Shown here: in pieces, positions 22,866 to 33,901 of the stretch
Layout of the letters: every line of letters begins with the position of its first letter
Numbering within the stretch: position 1 is the stretch's first letter
Source: Bursaphelenchus xylophilus
Lineage: Eukaryota; Nematoda; Chromadorea; Rhabditida; Aphelenchoididae
Reading direction: 5' to 3'
NCBI GenBank assembly: GCA_904066235.2
Contig: CAJFCV020000004.1
Location: forward strand, 10,602,001-10,666,000
Length of the DNA stretch: 64,000 nt
Program-made: the position numbers and the translations under genes
Notes under the pieces: generated by a model
Databases searched by the model: none
What the model saw: the letters and a program-made list of their open reading frames with translations, nothing else
Told to the model about the DNA's origin: nothing

Positions 22866-25045
22866 TTATTTTATTTGACAATTCAACATCTTGAAGTAGA
22901 TCTCGGTGTTCTTCTTTGATCCATGTTCGAGTTCACGTAGTCGCCGATCGTTTTCCATTTTTCGGAGGCACCAAAGATACGTGATGATGCATACCGCCAG
23001 GCCGATTGTCAGTATCTAAACGACGGTCATCTCATTGAATTCGAAATTTTGAAGGGTGATTCTAGGCCCATGGAGGAGAAAGTTATGACCGAAACACTGC
23101 CACCAACCCAGATTTTGGACGTAAAAAGTCACCCCGATTGAGGAGTGGCTAAAATCCTCATTTTTCTGCCGTCTCTGCTGTTTTGCATGCATTTCTTTTG
23201 TTCTCTCGCTCACTCATATTTCTATTTTCTTTATTTCGCGTTCGTGAAACAGGTCACAGATCTTCGAAGTTTGGGCTAGTGAAACTGAGTGCCTGAAGAG
23301 GAAATCTTTCCAATATGCTAGAAATAATCCTGAACTGCAGTGGGAACCTGATCCAGTGGCAAAAAACTTACCATTTTTGCATCAGGAAATTATCAAAAAT
23401 GTGGCAAAATGTCTCCCTCGATAAGTGAAAAAACTTCGTTTTGAAGGGCGCGCCCACTTTCCTCACAAAAAGAGTAGACGCGGTTTTGAAATCTGACAAT
23501 GAGTTTTTTCACTTCAAGAGGGAGCTATTTTGCCACACTTTTTGATACTTTCTGGATGCAAAATGGCACGTTTTTTGCCACTGGATTAGGTTCCCCACTG
23601 TAGTTCTTCCAGAAATCCGCTGGACTGATTTTTGGCGTCAAAGTTGAGGGCGCGGGCGAGAGCCGAAAGACGCCTATTGCACGCTGCAAAAAGCAAAAAA
23701 TTGCGAAGCGCGAAGAAAACTTTTGCCTTTGCAGTGCGTGTCGCCGATTTCTGTCCACCGACTTTCCGGAAGGGCCAGTACTACATAGTAAAAAAAACAA
23801 GATCCTTTTACGGATCGTGTAAACTTGGCATGCTCGGAGATTACGCCTCTTTGAAACAGTTTTCCTACCCCGTTCACCAAACTGAGTCCGACCATAAAAG
23901 CCTTCGGATCGCTGTCGTAGCCAAACGACGATCGAAAGGAAGAAGTCACCGCCAAGTAAAACATGTAGAAGGAAGAGTGGACTAGAGAAATTGGCAGCAC
24001 CAATCGACTGGTCAGGTAATTTTCCGACTGTTGAAACGACTTTGACAACGTATAATCCGTATAGCAAATCCTAAATCACAATATATCCTAATTCGAGCAG
24101 GGCTTACGTTTGTTTTTGGTCGCGGCGATTGATCCACCACAGGCCAATGTCGCCAGCTGTGATGAGAAGCTCGATTGGAAGCAGGCAAGTCAGCATTTTC
24201 TTGACGCGTTCTTGGTTCTCGGAAACGGTCGCGTCACAGTACGCCAACTTGCCAAACATATTGTCCACAGCAAAGATATTGTAATCGATGACTGCGCCGA
24301 CAACCCACTAAAAATTTCGCTTCCATATCAACAATTTACATACAATAAGTTTGAACCTTGTTCTTACCATTGCAATCATCGTCGTGATCCCTACACTCTT
24401 TCCGCGCTTTTCGTAGTCGCCGGAGTATCGTGTGGCCAACGTCCTCTCCAGCAGCGCAGCGGCATGCGCCAGAGTCATCGCGGGAATGGCCCAGAGGACG
24501 GGACCACGAATTAAAAAGCATTGCCACACCGTGAATAGATTGGAACAACGATACGACCAGAAGGTGGAGTGGACGAGCATGTAACAGCAAGAGAATATAA
24601 CAAACAACACTTGGTATGCGACAATCAGCCAGATGTTGTAGAGGAGCAACTAAAGAGCGCAAAAGAAAGAAATCAGTCCGTCGGGAAAATAATGAGCAAA
24701 CGAAAGCCGCATGGGAAAATGAATATTGTCGCTGCAAAAATCAAGTTGCTTTTCACTTCAGCGACACGATTGGATGAGCGAAATTGTGCTCAATATTTTC
24801 CCGACAGACAGATATCCTATCAAAAAAAATTATGACTAATTTGATGGCATTGTAAACATTGATCAGCTTACTTTAAAATTGAAATGCAATGATGACGTCA
24901 CTACCCGTTCCTTTCTTGACGCAGCCGTGTACACTAGCAGGACAAACGCCGGAACGGCCAAAAGTAAACAAACGGCTTCACTGGCTCTGAGGGGCAAGTA
25001 CATGCGATATTCTTCAGATTCCTCGCATAAAACTGTCGCATTCAT
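22866..25045 (-). CDS. Sra/Srab-like serpentine chemoreceptor, gene 2 of 5
   Basis: Exons 25045-24872, 24649-24368, 24307-24108, 24070-23869 and 23015-22866; 335 residues. Splice phases match gene 1; intron 3 is 37 nt and intron 2 only 60 nt. The protein keeps LHFNFK, LLERTLATRYSGDYE, the QSENYLTSRLVLP helix start and the KKNTEIYFKMLN tail. A second in-frame ATG lies three codons upstream (MPEMNATVL); the inner one is chosen because all five paralogues start there. Intron 4 contains a C element and a D remnant; intron 1 contains a B element. It is closest to gene 3, with which it shares flanks on both sides. Confidence 0.88.
23338..23600. mobile_element. Family C MITE (intron 4, receptor gene 2)
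   Basis: CAGTGGGAACCTGATCCAGT and mirror CCACTGGATTAGGTTCCCCA; the whole 263 bp folds into one hairpin. A D remnant follows to about 23785. Confidence 0.8.
24673..24812. mobile_element. Family B MITE (intron 1, receptor gene 2)
   Basis: TCAGTCCGTCGGGAAAATAA to ATATTTTCCCGACAGACAGA. It sits at the same place in the intron as the B copy of gene 3. Confidence 0.85.
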
Positions 25046-25369
25046 TTCAGGCATACTAAAATTTTTGCAAGTCAATGTGCGGTTTTGTGGTACGTTCTAA
25101 GCGAACGTTGGAGAAGGTCAAAACTACAAGAGCTTATAAATATACTTTTTGGAGCATCAAAAGATAGAAAATAATGTATACCAGTCCTTCCAAAAGTCGT
25201 CGGAGTAATTATTGGCCTTTTGCACTGTGCGAATAAAGTCAGGGTGCGAGTCAGGGCCAAAAAAGCCTCTTGCACGATGCAAAGTGGAAGAAATTTCACA
25301 GTGTAAACTTCAAATCGCCCCAAACAAAAATACCGTAAACCTCTGCGCCGCACACTGCAAAATGGTTTT

Positions 25370-26010
25370 TTAGAATGAAGTTATACGTTTGTCTATAGAC
25401 TAAGAAACAGCATGTTATCGCTAAAAAACTACCGGGCTTTCAATTTCTTTTTCAATGTTCGCATAACGCAATTACATACGCTGCCGAAGGAACAGGTTCA
25501 TTCGATTATCTATATAATTGGATGAGTTGTCCACAATGTTGCTTGACACTCGGTGGTGTTTTGACATTTGTACGCCATAAAATATAAAAGAAAAAACAGA
25601 TGCCAAGAGTTGTCCCCCATGCGAAGTTTTGTCTCTGTTTTTGCGAAAGCAAGACGTTAGGAGAGGTCTAAAACAACACTTCATAAGGCATAAGGCATGA
25701 GTTCAAGCTCTCTGAAATTACGACAAAATTAAAGGGCGATGAGGGCCTCGTTTCGGCCTCTGCTTGGCCTTCCGGAGAATCAGAACCCAAGGGTGATATT
25801 GCCGTCAATAACCAAGCTGATACCTTCACGCTAACTGCTATTGACGTCATTGCGTTAGTGGAGGCTACAGTGGCGACTCTCTGCCAGTCAAGACGCAACG
25901 CCACGCAAGTGCTTTAACTCAAACCAACTCATCTACAGAGCCGAGAACATCATCGCGCCAAATCGGCTGATCCCAACAATCAACGCAGAGAAAGTAAAAG
26001 ACCCACAACT
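25370..26010. repeat. Duplicated 5' flank of receptor gene 2
   Basis: Closely matches 28660-29540 upstream of gene 3 (for example 'ctaccgggctttcaatttc', 'ttgtccacaatgttg', 'gagaacatcatcgcgc'). It is part of the tandem duplication and holds the likely promoter. A D remnant lies at 25180-25330. Confidence 0.75.
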
Positions 26011-26308
26011 ACAGAGATCCAGAGGCAAAAAGTACCATTTTGCATCCAGGAAACATCAAAAAATGTGGCAAAATACCTCCTCCTCCAAGTGAAAAAACTC
26101 CGCTTTCGTTTTGTGAGGAAAAAGGGCGCGTCCTTCAAAACGAAGTTTTTTCACTTGGAGAGGGAAGCATTTTGCCACATTTTTTTGCTTCCCGGATCCA
26201 AAATGGTACATTTTTTGCCACTGGATCGGCTCCGTCGCTGTATACCGGATCGGATTCGTCGCTGTATGGTTATTTACACGGGAAGACTGAAGGATCGGGT
26301 CCGTCATT
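26003..26308. mobile_element. Family C MITE (enlarged right end)
   Basis: Hairpin-forming C copy whose right end is repeated (ggatcggctccgtcgctgta, then gatcgggtccgtcattgta). Confidence 0.7.
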
Positions 26309-26492
26309 GTAGGTACAATCTTTGAAAACGTGCTACGTTACAGGTGCTAATGTCATCGAATCGGTGGGTTCAGAACCCGCAAAACGTACCTGTAGTTAAT
26401 GTTGTTTGCGCAATAAATGATATTCATTTTACAGCACACGTAGATAGGAACCATTAACCGCAATACTATAAATGTCGCCATTTTCTTTGCAA

Positions 26493-28430
26493 TTATTTTA
26501 TTTGAGAATTCAACATCTTGAAGTAGATCTCGGTGTTCTTCTTTGATCCATGTTCGAGTTCACGTAGTCGACGATCGTTTTCCATTTTTCGGAGGCACCA
26601 AAGATAAGTGATGATGCATATCGCCAGGCCAATTGTTAGAATCTGAACGACGGTCATCTCATTTGAAAAAAGTTACATTCAAGAGCTAAAAACAGGCAAG
26701 ATCTTCAAACTCAGGGCTAGCGAAACTGAGTGCCTGAGGAGAAAAACTGTCCAATCAGCTCTAAATAATCCTGATACTACAATGAGAGATGATGCAGTGG
26801 AAAAAACTTCCCATTTATGCATCCGGGAAGTATCAAAAATGTGGCAAAATGCTGCCCTCTCCAACAGTCTGTCGGGAAAACAACGGCGGGTCTAGACTAG
26901 TCGTCGCAGCAAAATGTTTCGCCTCGCCGCTATCGCGCACCAAATCCCAAGCCGCGGCTTACAGTCGCAAAGCGATGATGGGCGATTCCAAAGCGCGACA
27001 ACCCGCCGTTATTTTCCCGACAGACCGATAGTAAATAGACACGATCTTTTTATGGATCGTGTAAAGTTCCTACGCTCGAAAGCCACGCCTCTTTGAAACG
27101 GTTTTCCTACCCCGTTCACCAAACTGATTCCGACCATAAAAGCCTTCGGATCGCTGTCGTAGCCAAACGACGATCGGAATGAAGAAGTCACCGCCAAGTA
27201 AACCATGTAGAAGGAAGAGTGGACTAGAGAAATTGGCAGCACCAATCGACTGGTCAAGTAATTTTCCGACTGTTGAAACGACTTTGACAACGTATAATCC
27301 GTATAACAAATCCTAAATCACAATGTATCGATACAAACAGAGCTTGCGTTTGTTTTTGGTCGCGGCGATTTATCCACCACAAGCCAATGTCGCCGGCTGT
27401 GATGAGAAGCTCGATTGGAAGTAGACAAGTCAGCATTTTCCTGACGCGTCCTTGGTTCTCGGGAACGGTCGCGTTGCAGTACGCCAACTTGCCGAACACG
27501 TTGTCCACAGCAAAGATATTGTAGTCGATGACTGCGCCGAGAATCCACTAAAAATACAAGTAATTACTGGTCCCTTCGCAATATTGTTTCCATATCAACA
27601 ATTTACATACAATAAGTTCGAACCTTGTTCTTACCATTGAAATCATCGTCATGATCCCCACACTCTTTCCGCGCTTTTCGTAGTCGCCGGAGTATCGTGT
27701 GGCCAACGTCCTCTCCAGCAGCGCAGCGGCATGCGCCAGAGTTATCGCAGGAATAGCCCAGAGCACGGGACCACGGATTAAAAAGCATTGCCACACCGTG
27801 AATAATAGATTAGAGCAATGTTGCGACGAGAAGGTGGAGTGGACGAGCATGTAACAGCTAGAGAGTACACCAGACAGCACTTGGCATGCGACAATCAGCC
27901 AGATATTGTAGAGGAGCAACTAAAGAATGCAAGGGTAAAAAATCATTCTGTCGGAAAATAATGGGCACTCTGTTGTATCGGAAATCGCATCGCAGTTGAG
28001 CAAATGAATATTGTCGCTGCAAAATAGTCGCGGAAAAGAGTCCTGGGAATTTCTCGTGACCCTCAAATTTCGTCGCGCTCCAAGAAGTTGATTTGTCGCT
28101 GCGAAACACGGGAAGTTTTCCGCGAGAAAATTGCTTTTTGCTTCAGCGACACGATCGGAGCAGAGAAATTGTGCTCATTATTTTCCCGACAGACAGATAT
28201 GCTATCAAAAAAATTAATGACTATTTCAAGGGCATTGCAAACATTGATCAGCCTACCTTGAAATTGAAATGCAATGACGACGTAATTACCCGTTCTTTCC
28301 TTGTCACGGCCGTGTAGACCAACATGACAAACGCCGGAATGCACAGGCCCGCCGACACGGCTTCACTGGCTCTGAGGGGCAAGTACACGCGATATTCTTC
28401 AGATTCCCCGCATAAAACTGTCGCATTCAT
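26493..28430 (-). CDS. Sra/Srab-like serpentine chemoreceptor, gene 3 of 5
   Basis: Exons 28430-28257, 27919-27635, 27547-27348, 27312-27111 and 26642-26493; 336 residues. One extra Leu in exon 2 (CSNLLFTVWQ) accounts for the length difference from gene 2. Intron 3 (35 nt) has a GC donor: AAC|GCAAGC, where genes 1 and 2 have AAC|GTAAGC. Everything else is open and in phase, so the gene looks functional if that donor is used. Intron 1 carries an enlarged B element; intron 4 carries half a C element broken by a B' element. The tail KKNTEIYFKMLNSQIK equals that of gene 1. Confidence 0.85.
26770..27028. mobile_element. Family B' MITE inserted beside a broken C element
   Basis: The left half of C (26770-26862) ends abruptly at a B' element (26865-27028, ends CAGTCTGTCGGGAAAACAAC / CCGACAGACCGA). 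Gene 2 keeps a full C element at the same intron position. Confidence 0.8.
27943..28197. mobile_element. Enlarged family B MITE (intron 1, receptor gene 3)
   Basis: TCATTCTGTCGGAAAATAAT to TTATTTTCCCGACAGACAGA, about 255 bp. About 100 extra bp near the centre include a direct repeat of 'gtcgctgcgaaa'-type sequence. Confidence 0.75.
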
Positions 28431-28659
28431 TCCAAATTTTTGGAAGTCAATTTTGTGGGACGTGCTAAACAAACGTTGAAGAAGGTCGGAACTGTAAGAG
28501 CTTTTAAATATGATTTTTCGGCACCAAAAGATAGAAAATGATAGATTCCGGTCCTTGCGAAAGTCGCCGGGGTGATTTTTGGCCCTTGCAAAAGTCAGAT
28601 AAAAAAATAGTAGGAACCTCTGCGCCGCACACCGCAAAACAGTTTTTCAAAAAGAAGTT

Positions 28660-29064
28660 ATACGTTTTTCTACAGAACAATTAACGACATGTTGCCCTAC
28701 AAAACTACCGGGCTTTCAATTTCATTTCCAATGTTCGCATAACGCAATTACGCACTCTGCCGAAGAAACTGGTTCATTTGATTATCTATATAATTGTACG
28801 AGTTGTCCACAATGTTGTTTAACACTCGGTTCTGTTTTGACATTTGTACGCCACAAACTTAGAAAAAACTGATGCTAGAAGTTATCCAGGTTGTGTTTCA
28901 TTTTTTAGAGCAAGACGTTAGGAAAGGTTTAAAAAACACTTCATAAGGCATGAGGCACGAGTCCAGGCTCTATGAAGATAGGACAAAAGTTGAGGGCGAA
29001 GAAGTCCTCACCGCGGCCTTCCGGAGAATGAAAATCCAAGGGTGATATCGCCGTCAACAACCAA
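28660..29064. repeat. Duplicated 5' flank of receptor gene 3
   Basis: Partner of 25370-26010. The homology continues to the right of the C element, to about 29540. Confidence 0.75.
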
Positions 29065-29315
29065 CAGTGACGGGACCTGATCCAGTGTCAAAAAACGTAC
29101 CATTTTGAATCCGGGAAGTATCAAAAATGTGGCAAAATGTTTCCCTCTCCAAGTGAAAAAAACCCCGATTTCAAAAGCGCGCCCACTCCTTTTGTGAGGG
29201 AAAGGGCGCGCCCTTCAAAACAAAGAATAAGGTGAGGGAAGCATTCTGCCGCATTTTTGATGCTTCCCAGATGCGAAATAGTACGTTTTTTGCTACTGGA
29301 TCGGGTCCGTCACTG
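29065..29315. mobile_element. Family C MITE
   Basis: CAGTGACGGGACCTGATCCA to CTGGATCGGGTCCGTCACTG, then TA. It interrupts the duplicated flank of gene 3. Confidence 0.8.
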
Positions 29316-29636
29316 TAGGTACTATCTTTTCCCTAACAATGTAAGTGTTATTGCGTTTGTGGAGGCTACATTGGAGAATCTCTGCCAGTCAAGAAGCCCC
29401 GCCACGCAAGTACTTTAACATAATCCAACTCATCCACAGGGCCGAGAACATCATCGCGCTAAATCTGCTGATCCCAACAATCAACGTAGAGGAAGCAAAC
29501 TATGTATCCCTGTGGCCCCTACCGGACAGCCACAGTCAGCTGGCTGCAAAATCCACATAGTTTACATGCTCCTTTTCACGCATTTTCCCAGCCCAGCCCC
29601 GGCCACGAGTGAGCCCCAATTAGATTCTGCTCGTAT

Positions 29637-31771
29637 TTACTTTATTTGAGTATTCAGCATCTTGAAGTATATCTCAGTATTCTTCCTCGGCCCTTGCTCA
29701 ATCTCACGGACCCGCCGTTCATTGTCCATTTTTCGAAGGCAGCAAAGATAAACGATTACGCATACATTGAGGCCGATGAGGAGAATCTGGAACAGCGTAA
29801 CTTGAAAAAGAGGCATTTCTAACCCTCCAAAAATCTCAAAGATGCCTTGTGGCAAAAAATCCTGGGAATTTTCACCGTGAGAAGTTCCCACAACCTTTTA
29901 CCGCTATGTAAACTCTCACATTGTTCACGTAGATGACTCCCGCCACGAACGCCTTCGGCTCACCATCATAGCCATGCGATGATCGATAAACTGAAGTCAC
30001 AGTGAGAAACACCCAATAAAACGAGGAGTGCGCCAAAGAAATTGGCATCACCAGCCGGCTGGTCAAGTAATTCTCCGACTGTTGAAACGACTTGGACAAG
30101 GAATAGGCCTTGTAGACTCTGAAAGACACACTGCATTGCAGTTCTTCACCCTGACGCCGTCACATACGTTGTTTTCAGGTCGCGCCGATTCACCCACCAC
30201 AGTCCAATGTCGCCGACTGTGATGAGAAGTTCCACTGGAAGTAGTGCGGTCAGCATTAGTCTGATTCGTTCTTGGTTCTTGGGGACTGTCACAAAGCAAT
30301 ACGGCAGCTCTTCGAACACATCGTCCACCGCGAAGACGATGTAATTGATTGCGGTACCGAGAATCCACTGAAAATTATTTGCCTTTTTTTGTTAGTTTAT
30401 AAGTTCCCCTTCCCTATATGGCAAAGCCATACGAACAGGGGAAGTACCCCAAGTGCGACGTTAAGATTTTTTTAAGTTATGCACACACGTCGGGCATAGA
30501 CTAAGTATCCATTCCTGAAAGTTTTAGCTTGTGCTTTGCATGCCGGGATGTTGAATGGTCCTTGCCGCCAAGAGAGTACACTAAACTACCGGTCAGAGAG
30601 AGAGACACTTTTTGGCCATAAGTTTCCTAGTTTCGTGCAGAAAAAATTGATTTTTTGTGGAAATATTACCCTTTACGGTAGAAATAGGAACGAAACTTTT
30701 TGTGCCAAAATTTGGCAAAAAGTCTCAAATTTTTGCATAGTTTTGATCTAAAAATCTCGGTTGTTTCTGCAAAGCGGGATCGAGAATTCTCGCATATATT
30801 TTATAAAAAGTTATTCTAAATTTTGCCAAGTTTCATCAAAATCTGAGCGTCGCACTTGGGGTATTTCCCTTGTAAGCCACATCCAGCTGAAACAAAAATA
30901 TTCGTACCATAAAAGCCATGGTCGCGATCCCGAGGCCTTTCCCGCGTCGCTCGTAGGTTTCCGCGTACCTTGTTGCCATTGTCCGTTCGAGCAACGCGGC
31001 CGCATGTACAAGTGTTAGTGCTGGAATCGCCCACAACACTGGCCCCCGCAACAGAAACCCTTGCCATACGTAGAATGTGTTGGCACAATAATCGGAGACG
31101 AATGCCATGCGATAGACCATGTAGACGCACGAGAGAATGTCTGACAGCATTTGGCACATCAAAACGAACCAAATATTGTAAAGGAGAAGCTGAAATTGCG
31201 GAAATTTTGAACTGAAGGTTGCCGTAAAGCAGTGGCTATGTCGGTATCAGTCTGTCGGGAAAATAATGAGCGCTCTGTCGCATCGAAAGCCGCATTGTCG
31301 AAAATGAATTGTGTTGTGGCAAAATCATACTGCCTTGCACTTCAAAGACGGGATTGGCGCAGTGACAGAGGCTCACTATTTTCTCGACAGACTGATAGCA
31401 TTTCCATAAAGTGCATGGACAATTTTCGCGCCCGCACCGTGTTCAAAAAACGCGCATTTTTTCGGTTTTTGCACTTCAGACATTGCACAGTGCAAAAAGT
31501 GGAAAAATGAACCGCAAAAAATATCTGCGCACTTTTGAAAAGGCATAGTACTATAATAATATTCCATAGCACCACACAGACTCAGCAGATGTCCTACCTT
31601 GAAATTGAAATGCAACGAACTGGTTATCACTCGTTTTTTTCTCGTAATTGCAATGTAACTCAACACCAAAAATGTCGGCGTGCAAATCAACGCAGAACAA
31701 GCTTCAGCGATCTTCAGCGGCACATAGTTCCGATACGCCTCGGATTCGGCGCATATTAACGTACGATTCAT
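29637..31771 (-). CDS. Sra/Srab-like serpentine chemoreceptor, gene 4 of 5
   Basis: Exons 31771-31598, 31189-30908, 30367-30168, 30130-29920 and 29786-29637; 338 residues. More diverged than genes 1-3 (MNRTLICAESEAYRNYVPLK start; LLERTMATRYAETYE), but the same phases and segment lengths. Exon 4 starts with VSFRVYKAYSLSKSFQQSEN, which supports the longer exon 4 in gene 1. Exon 4 ends AAT|GTGAGA and intron 4 is only 133 nt and free of elements. Intron 2 holds a complete family A element, intron 1 a B element with a D' block. The tail reads RKNTEIYFKMLNTQIK. Confidence 0.88.
30436..30872. mobile_element. Family A MITE, copy A4 (intron 2, receptor gene 4)
   Basis: 437 bp; right side TAA, left side GAA, probably a mutated TAA. 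Both terminal blocks are intact. Confidence 0.85.
31247..31530. mobile_element. Family B MITE plus D' block (intron 1, receptor gene 4)
   Basis: B part 31247-31395 (TCAGTCTGTCGGGAAAATAA / TATTTTCTCGACAGACTGA). D' starts at once: 'gcatttccataaagtgcatgg', then GCACCGTG and GCACAGTGC words to about 31530. Confidence 0.8.
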
Positions 31772-32015
31772 TACATCGGCAGGTGAGGCTGTGAAATGGA
31801 GGCGTATGTTAGTTGAAACAAGGTGGGCCGTAGGGCATAATTACAGTTATGCGTTCGGAAGGAGACAAAAACAGGACGTTCGCCCCTGCAGGGTTGTAAT
31901 TTGTCCGTCTTCAAGTGAAAATGGACCCAAAAAAATTAGAGACCAGAAGTCGACCGGCACGGTCTTTACATCGACGTATTAAAAAGTAGGCTATTCGCGA
32001 TGATGTAAATACATA

Positions 32016-32168
32016 TTAGTCCGACGGGAAAATTGTGAGCGCCCAGTCGCATCGAAAATCGTATCGCCGCAAAATATGAATTGTATTACGGCAAAATCAA
32101 ATTGCTTTTCAATTCAGCGACACAATTGGCGCAGCGGGATTACGCTCATTATTTTCCCGACGGACTGA
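32016..32168. mobile_element. Family B MITE
   Basis: TTAGTCCGACGGGAAAATTG to TTATTTTCCCGACGGACTGA. Confidence 0.8.
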
Positions 32169-33036
32169 TCGCATGTATTCCAAAATAGCATTCCCTATGC
32201 TTGCCTTTCAAAAAGAAATGTTTGTGAAGCTGATAATAACTGGCCGATTGGCCATATGAAGGCTGCTTTAAAAACCCAGGAAGAGGCTAAAGGTTGCAAC
32301 AAAAAAGTGTGCTATCGTAGGAATCACTCGTAATTCGATTTTTGAGTACTCTAAACTGTTGAAAGCATACACCAAAAAGGCACGTATCACGCTTAAATCT
32401 TCGCTCTTCTACTAGGCTTTCCCAGGTTTTTTTCACCAAATATAGACTGTAAATTTTGCAATCATCACCGCCTTTACGGTACCCTCTGCGTTCCCATAAA
32501 TAGAACGGTTTTAATTATTTTGTAGTATCATAGTACGTTTCATTCTATTCTATTATAGTTTATGTCAGTGAACTCTTACTCCGAAAAAGGTCAAATTTAA
32601 CGTAACGCTCAACTAAAAGTGTATAAAAAAACTGTTCAACTGCACTTATTGTTAGACAAATTTTTACCATATAATAGGTCTTCTAAAACGTTTTAATTAT
32701 ATCCCTCTAAAAACCCCGACATATATCACGATAATTACAAGACATATTTCATTAACCGGTCAACACAAGATATTTCGCATTGGAAAACTTAGTCACGGTG
32801 TAATCATGTTATGCAGTTGATACTCGGTACTTGACTATTGTGAAAGTTGTCTCGATTTTTGCTCGCGCTTTGGTAATCTGATTACTCTGGCTGGCTGTCA
32901 AGTGTGGTTTAGGACAGGAGTTGAAAAATGCTCATTGTTTTTTGCAGCAATTGCAACAAGAACTTTATTTTTGGAGGAATAAAAGCAATCTGATGCGTAG
33001 GTGAAGTCAGGAACTTCAATCAGTCGGTTGGCAAAG
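32169..33036. other. Intergenic, AT-rich, nothing recognised
   Basis: No gene-like frame and no member of the local repeat families. Confidence 0.4.
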
Positions 33037-33039
33037 TGG

Positions 33040-33500
33040 TTGAAGTGATTTTGGCGACATGCATTGCGCGATAACGAAATTTCTCTTCGCACTGTTCAAC
33101 TTATTGTTTTCTGCACCTTGCAATAGGCTTTTTTCAGCTATCGTTCGCATCATTTTTTGCACACTGCATACGCCAAAAATTGCGGGTTGTGAGGCGGAAC
33201 GACCGAACTTCGAGCCCGAATTCCCACGAAAATCATCATTTTTTATTTAAATTTGATTGTACTTTCATACGTGGGATTTCCCTATATAAGGGCCGCTTTT
33301 CACTCAATAAATCACTTGAACTCGAGCTTCTCGTCTTGTCGTGTGGTTGTCTCCCCGGGCCTGTCGACACGGATCATCGCAGCAAAATGTTTCGCCTGGA
33401 AGAAAGGGTGCAGTCGCCCACCAAATCTCCAGTTACAGCTAACCGTCGGAAAGCGATGATGGGCGACTCCAAGGCAGCCATTTTCTTGACAGACAGCTAT
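33040..33500. repeat. D fragment, LTR-like promoter block and decayed B' element
   Basis: 33040-33190 is a D remnant. 33270-33345 has TATATAAGGGCC then CAATAAATC, an LTR-like order. 33355-33500 matches the B' core (gcagcaaaatgtttcgcctg ... gcgatgatgggcgactcc) but has lost its left end. Confidence 0.45.
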
Positions 33501-33901
33501 CCTATAGGCATGCCTTCTCTCTATAAACAAATTTGTTGAAATATGCTCAATCTTCGGCATTAAGATTGAGGGACTACCATAACCTCATGTTTAGTGTGGA
33601 GTGAAACTAAATGGAACCAAATTCCGTCTGTTTGTCATGACAATTGCTACTTACTGGGAACTTCCTGCAGTGTAAATGGCAGTTATCTGAATGCTATTTG
33701 TCGAAATTTTAATTGCCTGTAACAAATTTATTTTTCCCTGAATTTATTTCAACATTAACAAAGGATTAAGTTTCGTCCGACGGAAAGCTTTGCAGCAGCT
33801 AACTGTTGAAGTTTCCGCTGATTATTTAGACTGTCGTATCTTCACCAGTCTCTATGGTATTTCTAGAAACAAACAGCATGGCAAATTGATCACTTTCCAT
33901 T

